A DNA stretch of 64,000 nt, from assembly GCA_964017195.1 (NCBI GenBank), contig OZ024890.1, forward strand, positions 48,078,093 to 48,142,092, in the 5' to 3' direction. The stretch is from Siderastrea radians (taxonomy: Eukaryota > Cnidaria > Anthozoa > Scleractinia > Rhizangiidae). Of this stretch, positions 34,646-46,489 are shown piece by piece (within the stretch, counting starts at the first letter, position 1; every line of letters starts with the position of its first letter). The notes under the pieces were generated by a model, which worked only from the letters and a program-made list of their open reading frames with translations, made no database searches and was not told the DNA's origin. Made by a program: the position numbers and the translations under genes.

Positions 34646-35334
34646 CGCATGATGAAATATTGGAATGCCCTTTTCAATAGAAAAGCATTTGAAGCAAATA
34701 TGCATCTCACAGCAAATTGTTGTGAAAAACGATAATAATTTATTACTTATTTTTATGTGCAAGAAAATGGTCAAACGAATATTCGAATTCCATACCAAAA
34801 TCTAGAAAAAAATAGTATAGAACTCTGCAATGGTAATACGAAAATCTGATGTAAAGCCTAAAATACTTCGATGACCAAAGTAACGTCCAACGATTTTACT
34901 ATCCATACATATTGGGATTGTAAATAAGATATGAAAGATTTGGAAGATAAAGCAGGAAAATAATTAAGATGTGGAACTCATTGCGTATTTATAATTTTCT
35001 GATACCAAAGTATTAAAGAAAGACCCTCACCGAAGGCTCCAGAGACGTTACCAGAGACGGCGCCAGACGCTTTATCTTTCACTCTACTCCTCTTATTCAA
35101 AAATTTCAACTGCTTTCAATTGTGTGTAAGAATCAACTGTGCCTAGAGCTGCCTTCTGGTGTACGGAGGCTGCCATTTGGGACCATTGACTTCTGTTTTG
35201 AACTTAAGCATGCGCACTAAAACCGGAATCCCACGTTTTCTGGGATAAAAAATTCCATTATCCCAGAGTCTCTACTGGCGCCCTCCCGCTGACCAAAAAG
35301 CCAGTGGACTCTGGGTACGAGATTGGCGGCGAGG

Positions 35335-35532
35335 TTCAAATAAAATGGGGTTGTGTCGAATAGAGCTGGTTATCGTACGTGAAAGTGGTTTATTACGCTA
35401 TTCTTTAGATTATTTTCGCTTACGATTAGCAAGGCTCCACTCAGAACATGCTCTGTGGGAAGATGATTGTAAAGATGGTTGATGACTGCTCGATTTAAGT
35501 ATGAACGGACTGATCGATCGATTTCAAGGCCG
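35335..35532 (+). CDS. Possible 5'UTR and first coding exon
   Basis: An ATG at 35501 opens ten codons (MNGLIDRFQG) ending in a consensus donor CCG/GTGAGT at 35533. Upstream sequence is the continuation of the CpG-rich block at 29380-29538 once the transposon is removed. No second exon could be identified, so this stays tentative. Confidence 0.25.
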
Positions 35533-35650
35533 GTGAGTACATGTAACCTCATTCCTCATAATACGTAGCTGGTATGACTAACATTTCATGTACATGTAAT
35601 TTTCTATGGAGGGCTTAAAGTTCCTTTCTTTGTGGCATTCTGCCAAATGA

Positions 35651-35684
35651 GTGTAAGCGACGCTTACACTGTGCAAATTTGCAC
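35651..35684. repeat. Two adjacent perfect palindromes
   Basis: GTGTAAGCGACGCTTACAC (35651-35669) and GTGCAAATTTGCAC (35671-35684) are both perfect and only one base apart. Similar words (GTGGCATTCTGTGACTTACAC) recur near 35775. A paired transcription-factor site or a transposon relic is possible. Confidence 0.55.
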
Positions 35685-35699
35685 GTTGCAAATCATAAT

Positions 35700-38600
35700 C
35701 AAGAACGGCGTTTGTGAAATTGAACCCAAGTGGGACAGTGGTATCAAGTAGCAACGAAAGCCATTGTTCACACATGTGGCATTCTGTGACTTACACTTTT
35801 CACATGAAAGTGTGATAAGCCCGGCGTAGTAAAACAAACGTTTACCGACCAAGAAGTAGTCGACGTACCACTATCAGAACTTCGCAAATCCGAATTGAGG
35901 AGTAGGCATTTCATGTAAGCACGTACGTGTATCTCCATGCATCTACATGTATCATTGGTGATTAGTTGTAGGTGATTTCATAATGCCTACACGCTAACCA
36001 ACAGTTCAGTTGAAATGCGTTTCACTCAGATACGTGTACACATTAACTTGAATACAATGAAAGCCTAAATTTTTCTTTAATCACTCGTCAAAGCGGAGTA
36101 AACATGAAATAAAACATGCATAATTTGCCAATTAGTGAGTTCTTTAACGGTTTATGAGATTTCTTGTTTTTTTTTAAGCAAAGATAGTGATGTGTACTAG
36201 CATGATCAGATTTGATATTATTTGAATAGTAACAACTCCAGGTCTTGACACCATAGCATTTTTATTCTAGTGGCATAAGGTGGAAATGTGTGCATTTCTC
36301 AAAGTCCTCTTTTCAAGGGAGTTTGCATAGGGGAGTTTTTCATTGCAATCAACAGTTCTAAAATGGTCATCAGATTTATGAACTTTCATCCCAACCTAAT
36401 GTCCAATGTATGCCTAAATACTAAACAGTAATTTATCCATGACAGACTCACAGTGGAGGACCCTATACACGTAGTAGTAATACACAAAATTCTCAATTTC
36501 AGGCATTGAATTCCTTCCTTTTGTATACAGTAGATGCCAGGGTATGAGGGGACATGTTGCAGGGACGTGTCACAGAGACACACAGGCATGTACTGTAGCA
36601 GGAACATTTAAGCAGAGAGGAAATCGAAAGGTGCTTACATTTTTGCAACAACATGTGACACCCTATGGTGTGTGGCTGGTGCTTTTTGAGCTCATGCAAC
36701 ACATATTTCAACATGTCCCTTCATGCACCGGCACCTTAAATTTGATTTTACTGCATGCATGGAAACTGCATGCCAAGTACCATGGCATTCAAAATAGCAT
36801 ATCGTCCAAGTAAAAGCTAGAAGCTTGTCCAAAATACAGCCACCCATAGTTCAGAAAAGATAACTAAAGCTGAGATTTAATAAAGGAATATTATTAATTC
36901 TGTTGTGCTTGTTCAGGATATGAGGTGATTTTTATCAACTTTGTGCTATGCACCTTGTTGGTTACTTACCACCCTATACCCAGTACATGTACATACATGC
37001 TCATGGAATGAATGTTAAAAATGTCACAGACATTAAGGTGAATAATGGTTCTCTCAGTATAATAATTATTATGCCACACAAGTTAATATCCAGCCCCACG
37101 GACTGGTACAGGTAACTTGTTATCAGATATGGACAAAAAAACTGTGGAGGTGACTACTGTTGTGCTCGGAGGTGAATGGCATGTGATATACTAATTACAC
37201 CTGCAGTGTGCAGAAAACATTATGAAAACAATGTACCTATTTGTTCGGAGTAGTCTACATTTAGATGAAAGAACTTTACAAATCCAGAAGGGCATTTGAG
37301 TGTCTCATGAATGTTAACTTTTGTGAAAATCATCAAAACTGCTCAATCATGTTATGGGAAAACAGCCTTCAAAATGGCAACTTTTCAATTTTTGGCTTAT
37401 TTCCTAATTCAAAAAATTATGTGCTTACTGACCTAAAGCAAGGGTTGAAGGAAAAAATTATTTGGCTTTAAGGGGATGGTGTTCAGTGTGTCAAACTCTC
37501 TCCAGTGAGTTTTTTGCACTTTTGCCAAGAACCAAATATTAACTTACTGTACATGTATTTTATCACACTATTTTTTTATTTTTGATTTGTTTGCAAAATT
37601 ATTGAAAGGTCAATAACACAATCAGCTGGGCTAGATGACTGGCGCTGTTTAGTTACATCTTATATAGAAGTTGAATTTCAGTTCAAACCTGAACCTCATA
37701 CATCTACATGTGCACTGCTCCTTCAACAATCTCCTGGGATCTGTAAAGTAGTTCATGTACTGTGGTATAGATGAAATTAAAGTATGATTTACATTCACCT
37801 TTAGAGCTACATGTATTTGAGTAGTAAGTTTATTTTTTATGATCCATTTATTAATTTTACTCTCAAAATTTTTCATCAGGTTTCTACATTTGTACACATT
37901 GTATCAGTATGATTCCAAGTTCTACAGCAAAACAGTTTCTTGATGCACGTTGTACATAGCAAAGGAATGCATCACACATGGTCAGGTAAGTTACTCAAAC
38001 GTACAGCTACAATTAACGTTGTCGGAAAACCTACGCAATAAGACCACAAGGTGCTATGGGTAATCTATTAATAAATTTACCAAACTTAGCTGTGGCTCAC
38101 CCCTACACAAATTAAATCACACAGGCAAGTGTTTATCATACTTTCATCCCTCCTACGGTAGCGACAACTGCGAAACTACAGCCGAATCACACACGATTTA
38201 CAGCTACCCATACTACCTTTCAGTCTCCTCGTGTAAGCTCAAGGCTGTAAAATCAGACAACGTTTTAGCTGTATACATTAGAATCCTCATGTTACACTTC
38301 AAATTTGTGTTGCTTACATGTAGAGCTGTTTTCGTTAATAAGGACGTGTACATGTACAGTGTATTGGGCGTTGGTTGCAGGCATGCCTTTTAAAGATTTT
38401 GACAGAATGGCATATGGATTCATGTCATATGAAGACATTATCTCCTTGGTGATCATTGAATGCTTGAATTCTTAAAACATGAATACTAGATTATTGTGGA
38501 CAAACCAATCCCGAACAGTACACTGAAACAAAAGCCCTGCTGATATAGAGCCATGGTTATTAGTATCGTAAAATAATTACTGATGTTGTAAATAATTAAT

Positions 38601-40722
38601 AAGATTGGTCATTTATTAATCAAAAGAATGATGATACATGTGCTCAACATGAAGCAATTGTGGGATTAGGACACCAAGTTAAATCCCCAACTGAAGACAT
38701 ACCCATGACCTTCTGCACACCAGCTACATGATTGTACTAATCTACAAGAAAACTGGTAGTGAAGTAGGTCATCTTACTAGGTTCATACTGTGTCATGTCC
38801 TGCATAGTGCTAGAAAGGGCAGTGTTGAAGGCATCTGCCTGTATGGTGACCTTGTACTGTAAGTAATGCCCTACAATACAGCTGTACACCGGTAGCTCAC
38901 ATCTAGACTCCTATGTCATCTACATTCTGTACAATGTAGGTTACTGTACATGTAGTGGTTTAGAACTCCTGACTGGTATAGGGAAACCTCAGGTTCAGCT
39001 TCTCTTGGGGTCTCATTTCATTTCAGTACGTACATGTAACATCTACACCCAGTTACAACCATGTTAGACCACTAGAGGCTAACTGCTTGGGATAACTGGG
39101 TTAAAACTACAATAGCAGTGTACATTGTATTTCCTTGCATCTGGGCTTTGAATTTCACGTCCACCATTTTCATTTTTCAGTCACTTGATAACTCAACTTC
39201 TTATACCACCGTACATCCCCGCCAACACAATATTATAAAAAAAACTATGAACAATTCACCACTCAACAACATGATATCTTGAAAACTAACATCAATTTGC
39301 ATAAGCAGTTGAAAGTAGTCACACATCAACAGCCTTGGCACAGTGTTGCACATCCCTGCCAGGAAAGTATAGAAGTGGTGTGGTTTTGGCTTTTTGTAAC
39401 TGAGCCATTTTTCCATGATGGGTGGACAACAGTTCTCTCTTAGTGTATTATGTACGATACAGAAGTATTCCAAGTTGATGTGTGTAGGGTCAGGTGGGTT
39501 GATGCAAGCCAGTCTGGAAAAAGCCGTCCAGTCTTGCACGCATCATCGGTTCATTCAACACGCGTGCACTTTAACATGCTTTGAGTGTTTTTAAGCATAG
39601 TTTTGAAATTTTCCAAAAATACATGTATTTACATGTAGCATGAAATTGGTGGTATGATAAATGTGTATTGACAGAGTTAGGACAAGCCGGTTGTGGCACA
39701 CAGACCTCGCTGTGCTCAGTCTGTTCACCTTGACCTTAAGCCAAATATTTTCCTGTCTAGTCCTCTCACTCAGTCAATAGGTACATCATTTTTGGAGATT
39801 TGTTGGAGCCTCGTACGTGAACATGTGAAAACCGGATCATCGTGTATCCACTGAGTACAATGCATGCAAACAGGATGTGTTCTGTTATGGTGTTCTACAA
39901 AATTGTATTCTGATCAGGGTTATTAAGGTTTTGAAATTGACTATCACTGTAATGCTTATGATGTTTGTCGATGTCACTAAAGTGACAGTTTATTTTAAGA
40001 AATCTTTCCTATTTTGCCACTCCACAGCTTTGGAACCCAATACTTGACTAAAAGTCAATAAATTAATATTTACACCTTTTACTAATTTTGTTCACTGCTT
40101 GAACTGTATTCATAATATTATTGTAAATTTACATGAACCTTTATATTTGTTATTGAAAATTAACATTGTAACCTAATAATGTTGAGTGTATGACAGACCT
40201 AGAACTTTTTTTTTAATTTCTTCTCAATATTTTTTCTAGGACCACGTCTACAGTACATGTATAAGGCCATAAGAGGACTGAACTCAGAAGATTGGTAACC
40301 ACAAGTGAAATGAAGGCAGCCAAAACAGATAAGACCATAAATGTAAAATCAGTGAATGTTACTCCCTGTTACTCAATGATTCTTTTTATTTGGTTTTGCC
40401 TCATATGCACAGATACACTGTAAATATTAAATTGATTTTATCTTTTAACTGATATTGCAGATTTGTTAAAAAAATAGACATTCTGAGGTAAACTAAATGT
40501 GGCCACAAAGTGACTAACATAGAATACAAAGCGTCATACAGTGTACATGTACATCTTAGTAATGTACACTGGGCTTGGGGTTTGCTGTAGTAGTCTTGAA
40601 TGCAGGATAAACCTGGACAAATATTATTTTTTTTATATTTTATCATTTCTCATTACGACCTACAATGTATCTCTTCTACTTGAAGATTTAATTAATTAGG
40701 CAGTATGCTGGTGCAGTATTGT
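35700..40722. other. AT-rich intergenic DNA with many TACATGTA palindromes
   Basis: No supported gene. The 112-codon minus frame 39201-39539 has coding-like composition in part (NPPDPTHINLEYFCIVHN) but no recognised family or splice support. TACATGTA and GTACATGTAC-like words are especially dense here. Confidence 0.35.
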
Positions 40723-40726
40723 TTAA

Positions 40727-41778
40727 AGAGCCAGTGTCACCCAAAGTGCTTTGCGCGGTTATGCTTTTGTTTTGAAGTTTGGCTGGCGCGTTTGCCGGAC
40801 GTTTCGCAAATTATACCCTGCCGCACTGGCCTTTCAGCAAGCTGATATTCACAGTAGTAGCCCCTGAAAATAGTAATATCTTCGTCGCTAGATGTTACTG
40901 GAGAAAACAACTCTAGATCTGACGTTGTAGTCAACGCGTATGGAGCTATTATAACAACCGATCGATCGATCGATCGATCGTTCTCGATGGACGTAAAATC
41001 AGAGTAGCCACTTCCACTCGATATAAAAATAATAACACAAAAACAAGTAGTAAGAATATTGACGTCTTCATCGCTAGATGTCACTGGAGCAAACTACTCA
41101 AGATCTGAGTTTGCATTCAATGCGTATACATGGATCTATTACAGTCCGATCGATTGATTGCGCGATCGATCGCATCGACCGATGTCGATGGACGCAAACC
41201 AGAATGGCCACTTACGCTTTTTGTAAAAATAAAACATAAACAGACAGTGAACACAAGGAATAATTAAGCAAAACAGCACACGCTCATGACCATAAGCATT
41301 ATTTTCGAGCAAGCCCGTAGCTACTGTTAATTTGTGGTAAATTAACGTTCCTTCTGTTTTCATTCGGCAATGAATGTAGCACTAGTTCGGCAAACGCACT
41401 GTCAGTAGTATTGCTGAAAGCTGTAGATGTTTTTCTTTCCCTCCGCTACTGATACACGGACTCCTTCAGCCGTACAACTTTGGCAGAGCCCGGAAGACTC
41501 GGCCTTCGCCTCTCAACTTTCCTGAACCCTACGAGGCATCCAATTTAAAGATCTCCTTCTCCACCGCGAAAACACTTCAGAATTCAAAAATATACAACGA
41601 AATCGATACGGCGACACTTAAATGTCAAGTCAAAATTCACACTAGTGCTTTCGGATTGCTAACGGCAGCGATGGAAGAAGATACAAATCAGACTTCACGA
41701 CAATCAAGAAAATGGCGTATTTTTCATATATGAAAAATGTACCTCGGCGCGCAAAGCACTTTGCATGACACTGGCTCT
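40727..41778. mobile_element. TTAA-flanked element (AGAGCCAGTGTCA ends), 1.05 kb
   Basis: The ends match as inverted repeats through AGAGCCAGTGTCA and on into AAAGTGCTTTGCGCG, flanked by TTAA (40723-40726 and 41779-41782). The centre has a degenerate direct duplication of about 187 bp (40868-41054 and 41055-41245). Each half contains CGAT-rich tracts, including five CGAT units at about 40960-40980. No transposase was found. Confidence 0.87.
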
Positions 41779-41814
41779 TTAAGTAATTGTGTGTGCACAT
41801 GTACACATGTACAT

Positions 41815-41880
41815 GTGGGTTTTTTAACCAGGCTTGGACCAGGGTAAAACCCTGGTTTTACCAGGCTCTTGGTGCAAGGG
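41815..41880 (-). mobile_element. Transposon end, related to 25039
   Basis: TTTTACCAGGCTCTTGGTGC-AAGGG closes at 41880 and is the inverted counterpart of the end at 25039. AACCAGGC and ACCCTGG modules precede it. If the two ends belong together, the element spans 16.8 kb and holds the 5.8-kb and 1.05-kb elements as nested insertions. No clear target duplication joins them. Confidence 0.55.
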
Positions 41881-42084
41881 TGGGATCAGTATTGACTTGA
41901 TAAAAAGGCAGTGTCTTTAGAGTGCAGGGCGTGGTCAGACCATTGCAGTAGGCATCCAGGTTTGCATAATGAGTGTCCATTCCTTTTTTGACAAAATCCC
42001 ATAAAACTGGAGCAGCAACTTGACACATGGCAATTCCCACAACAATCCATCTTTTCTCCTCATCAGACACCATCATCTTCAGTA
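41881..42084 (-). CDS. Exon of unassigned cnidarian-type gene, cut by a transposon
   Basis: Acceptor TTTTTCTTCTAAG precedes 42084. An in-frame ATG lies at 42076 (MMVSDEEKRWIVVGIAM), followed by QVAAPVLWDFVKKGMDTHY, ANLDAYCNGLTTPCTLKTL and VNTDPT, where the reading runs into the terminus at 41880. The segment has strong coding character. It resembles, from memory only, the N-terminal part of expanded cnidarian proteins often labelled DZIP3-like. The transposon end truncates it, so the copy is probably broken. I am confident that this is a real exon, but less sure of the family. Confidence 0.55.
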
Positions 42085-42253
42085 CTTAGAAGAAAAATAA
42101 AAAGATATATTAGTTTCTGTAGATTGTGATCATTAAACATTCTACCATTTTAAAAGATAATTATAAAACATATACCTTTACTTGAGTTGGGGAAGAATGA
42201 TAAAAAAAATTACAACTAATATAAGGTTTGCCTCCTCATGTGCCATCACCATC

Positions 42254-42272
42254 CAAGGCAGATAATAATAAC

Positions 42273-42314
<42 letters not shown>

Positions 42315-42746
42315 TTTATTTCATGAGGGTAAAACACATTACAGTTAAAAAAGTGACGAACCTGTGACCCTCTATAAAAATGTCACATAATATATTTAAA
42401 AAATGAAAGAAAACGCTAAATAAATGGAATTCTACATATAAAAGGTAAGAAAAGGAGATGAATATAATAAGACTAGTTTACGGTAAAATGGTCTAGGTCA
42501 GCTTTCATGGAAGCAAAGTGACTTGTATACGCTCTCATAAAAGATTTAACATTAGGGAAGTCTTTCAGTTTATCTGGTAGCGAGTTCCAAAGTTGAACAG
42601 CTTTGGCGATAAAAGTACGCCCTCCCTCAGTTTTCCGATTATACCACGGGCAGTAAAAAGTTTTTCTTGAGTGACGGGTTGCTCTGGTGGAGACATCACT
42701 AAACCCTGGATGTACAAATAAAGTTCTGGCAAAATAGACTTGCCAT
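42254..42746 (-). pseudogene. LINE retrotransposon 3' end, truncated
   Basis: The minus frame 42746-42473 carries the typical C-terminal ORF2 tail of L2/CR1-type LINEs: TRATRHSRKTFYCPW, then KTEGGRTFIAKAVQLWNSLP. It is followed by a short 3'UTR (AAATAAAGTTATTATT) and a tail of TTA repeats (42255-42312). A TTAA element is inserted at the upstream side (42751-43331). The RT domain is absent, so this is a 5'-truncated dead copy. Confidence 0.8.
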
Positions 42747-42750
42747 TTAA

Positions 42751-43331
42751 GGTGATTCCATTCAATTGCATTGTGCATCTTCTCTGCGAATCATTTTTTA
42801 CGTGATTAGTGCGCCACGTCAAATTTCTTGTCTGATAGGTTTTCTATGAAAGCTGAGCTGTTCAGAGAGATAAATGGTCATTTCCTCCTAAGCAAGCTTG
42901 GTGACCCGCTTTTTTAAACACATAAATTCAAATGGCATAAGGTCGAGAACAATCTATCGCGATTTTAAGAAAAGATAAAAATTCTGTTTCGAGATACTTT
43001 TATTTAAATGCCGAAAAGAACACGTCTTTAGGTGCAGCAGGCTATGTATGCACGTGGCAAATTCTTTAAGTTTTTTCACCTCCTTAATTTCTGTTCAACT
43101 AAAATAGTATGCAATGCAAGACAAATGTCTATTTTGTTGAACTGCTCCAATGTTTCAATACAAACAATGACTTTTTAAAGTAATTAAAGTTCTCATTTCT
43201 GATTACTTAAGGGTTTCTCAGGAAAACCCTGCAGGTCGTAACTATCGCTGGTTATCCATGTTGTGCAAAAACAAGCTCGGTAACCCCATTTTTTATTGCA
43301 TAATTACCCCTTTTATTTCGATGGAATCACC
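42751..43331. mobile_element. TTAA-flanked MITE (GGTGATTCCAT ends)
   Basis: Ends GGTGATTCCAT and ATGGAATCACC are complementary and lie between TTAA copies at 42747-42750 and 43332-43335. Internal inverted words include GGTGACCCG / CGGTAACCCC. It borders the LINE tail and may have inserted into it. Non-coding. Confidence 0.8.
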
Positions 43332-43335
43332 TTAA

Positions 43336-46300
43336 AACAAGTTTGGTAAATAAATACATGTAGCTAGTACAAAATGTAGATCACATTTCACAGGGCACAG
43401 GTGACTGTGCTACTTCACGTGTTCTGACACAGAGCAGTACACAAAGGTCGTTTGTCCATCATATTGCCTTGCTTGTTTATTGAAACTCTAAGACTCTTTT
43501 CATAGAAAATTCGCCGTAAATGCGTCACGAAGCTTAAGGACACATCTAAGTATTTGTCACGTTCAAGTGGAGAACCAATTCAGGGGAAAATTTTTACTGA
43601 TCGAAAGTATAGTACTACTGTGTGCAATCCCCGTGAGCCGTCTGAACCGTGACCAGAAAGATCGCTTTTGTCTAGTTGCTCGTATCTTATAAAGGGTAGG
43701 ATAGGATTGTGCTTGAGGTTCTACATGTATAACAAAATGAAGGACCTCTTCCAAATGCTTTTACTATCGGTGTTTTGACCTTAAATTAACCGGCTGATCC
43801 AGTGTTTATTTTTGTTTCTCATTTTGATTTCTTTATTTTTGTTTTTTGTTTTTTGAGAAGAGCTTGTTTTATTACAATCACAGATTGAAAGGGATAGGAT
43901 CACTGGCCAAAGAGACACCTTCTGTGGGACATAAAACTATGTACATCAGGTAAAACCACCCAATAGATTGAGAAATATGTTTTGAGAACAAGATTAACAG
44001 GAACAAGATTCACCTTTAATCCATCAAACTCTTTTTCAAGTATGTCATCATACTGAAATGGTGGGATTAGAGAAACTGTGGTGCTGCGTCGGTGGGGACG
44101 TGAAACACAAAATTGAAAGTTGGTGGCCAATTTACCTTATCAACTCAGTTGATAATTCCAAAATTAGCATAAATGGTGTTTTGTCATGAATGACAAATAT
44201 TCCTGTGAATGTGCTCAATATTAATTTTAACATGGATAATATGAGTAATGCTTACAAATCCTTCGTATCCAATTGATAGAAGTTGATAGAGCAGTAAAAT
44301 AACCCATCAGGTCAAAGAGATGTAGTCGTATAAAGAGGGGAGTCATATCAATGGGTTTAAAGATAAGAAACAGACGGGATTTTTTTTCAGGCCAAAAAAG
44401 TACTAGCCATAATAATGAGGTAGTTGTTTCTTGATAGAGTGGCTAAGATCCTTAGATGGGATACACGGTATAGATAGTATGAATTTACAACAAGAGTAAT
44501 CTTTAATTGAGGCAGTCATTAAGGTGGTAAAAATAATATTGACTAATGACGAAATCAGCTTTACCAACACCCACTTAATAAAACACTCTGTTGGGCCAAC
44601 TGCTCATTGTTTGGACAATCTTCCAACCTTGCGCATTACCCTCTGACATACCAACTGCCGAAAGGGGTTGCCTTACTAAATACATGTAACACTCTTGCCA
44701 GAAAGAGTTGCCCTCAAAGTTTTGTTTTAAGCCTTAGGCATTATATGCATGTATACTAGGCTTTGATATGTATGTACCAGCTGCTGGAATGATAATAATA
44801 ATAATAATAATAATAATATTGATTACGTACAGCAGCAACAACAACATATAACTCAAATAGCTAGGGAACCAATCAGAATACAGTCGAAATTCTTCTTGTG
44901 ACCACTCTCATAAGGGATGGCTCACAATTTATGTAGAGGTAGGGCTATGGTGATTTTAGATTTTTTCCCTTCCATTTTTTGAAAGCCCTCCCCCCATTAT
45001 TTGGTGTGTGTTTTTCCCTGGCCCTCCTCCTTGCATAACCCACAACCGTGGGCAAAATATCATGATCCCCCCCCCACTCCTCCACCACCACCACTCAAAA
45101 CACCCTGATGACTAAAACAAGGCATTTTTAGTCTCACAATTAACCACATAATGACAATTGTTTAATAAGCAACACTAGTAATTAGTTTATTGAGAATGAA
45201 AAACTTAAATTTATCAAACTGATGATAAGCATAAATAAAAGGATACAGCTTACATTCACCAGCAGTGTTCTAAACCAGCTAAAAATGGCCATTTAATTGG
45301 TTTGTTGAGGCACCATTCCATCAATATAATTTCACATGAAAAATACACACAGAATGCTCACATCATACAAATAGAATTTAGCTTTCTAGAATACCTTAAG
45401 GACGTACAAATTAGGTTTAAAATATTATCTTGCAATGGAGTCAATTGTGGTCATTTTTAATGTGGTCTATACATGCTGTACAGCCAGTTATAAAGCAGTT
45501 AGTGGTTTGATAGCTTCGCCACCAATTGGAATATAAACGTAAGAACATGGACTCTCCTCCGCAGAGGTGCCCGCTGGTATCCCATTAATAAATTTTTAAA
45601 TAAAAATTAAAAATTAATAGCGCGGGGGACAATGGGAAGAGTGAAAGGCACGGTCTCCCTCCTCTTTCCCCATCCCCGCCTCTTAGAGACTCAAAAAGAC
45701 CTCTGTGGAGAAGAGAGGAACATGGAATTATAAATAAATGTTCTGAGAAAGCAAGCATCAGCGTGAGTTTATTATTCATGGACATCGACTGTTACTTTGT
45801 ATTTATAAGCTCCAGCTATACTAGAACTTCATTTACAGATCCTTCTGCTAAATATTGGTAAACGGATGGTGGCGGTTTTTATGGAATTTTTTGAATGGTC
45901 CCCCCTTACTAGTACCTTCTTTCACATTGGGTAAAAATATTCGATAGCCCCCCCCCCCCAAAACCTAAAAGGAAAAATCATACCCCCGCTAAAAAACACC
46001 ATAGCCCCCCTCTACATGAATTATGAACCCTCCCTAAGTGAACAGCTCTAGTTACAACCAGCATAGTGAAACCCCGTTTGAATTGTCACTTAAACTCTGT
46101 AATGAAAAGCTCTCATAATCGATTGTTCCCGTAACCAACTGCGACCACTTTGTTGAATTTCTGACTGGCCTTATTCTTTGTTTCTTATAATTGCTTGAAG
46201 ATGACCACTCATTCAACACTTAAATAAAACTACTCACTTCTTGAGCTAATTCAGAGTAATACATAGCATAAGTGCTAATGGTTGTTGACTTGTACATGTA

Positions 46301-46489
46301 CATGTACAGTGTCTATATGCAATCCTCTTCTATAAAAAAATATTTAATATTTACATACAAATCTACAGTACTATTGGTGACCATCAAAAGCTCTCATAAG
46401 CGACCACCCTCCATTGTTTCACCACGTGGTTCTTTGACAATTTGTCTTAAATGTGTACGAATTTATCACGTTTGCTACCGTATGTAAAT
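43336..46489. other. Intergenic, one possible small exon
   Basis: On the minus strand near 44015-44055, TTTCAG precedes YDDILEKEFDGLK and then GTGAAT, a possible small exon that I cannot assign. An AAT microsatellite lies at 44791-44818, and C-rich tracts at 45065-45075 and 45949-45960. No other supported gene. Confidence 0.3.

Larger units (their letters stand above)
29540..35324. mobile_element. 5.8-kb element with 70-bp identical ends and 10-bp target duplication
   Basis: 29540-29609 and 35255-35324 are exact reverse complements (start AATCTCGTACCCAGAGTCC). Each end also folds on itself, since ACCCAGAGTC pairs with GACTCTGGGAT and CCACTGGC nearly with GCCAGTAG. The direct repeat GGCGGCGAGG flanks both sides (29529-29538 and 35325-35334). 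Perfect ends and target duplication indicate a young insertion. A 10-bp duplication is in the range of Mutator-like elements, but no MULE transposase was recognised. Two candidate exons lie inside, at about 30,090-30,250 on plus and 34,513-35,110 on minus. A separate hairpin element sits at 31,387-32,136. Confidence 0.85.

Noticed and set aside
39201..39539. 112-codon minus frame as a gene
   Set aside because: Some coding-like stretches, but no recognised family, splice site or start context; left as unproven.
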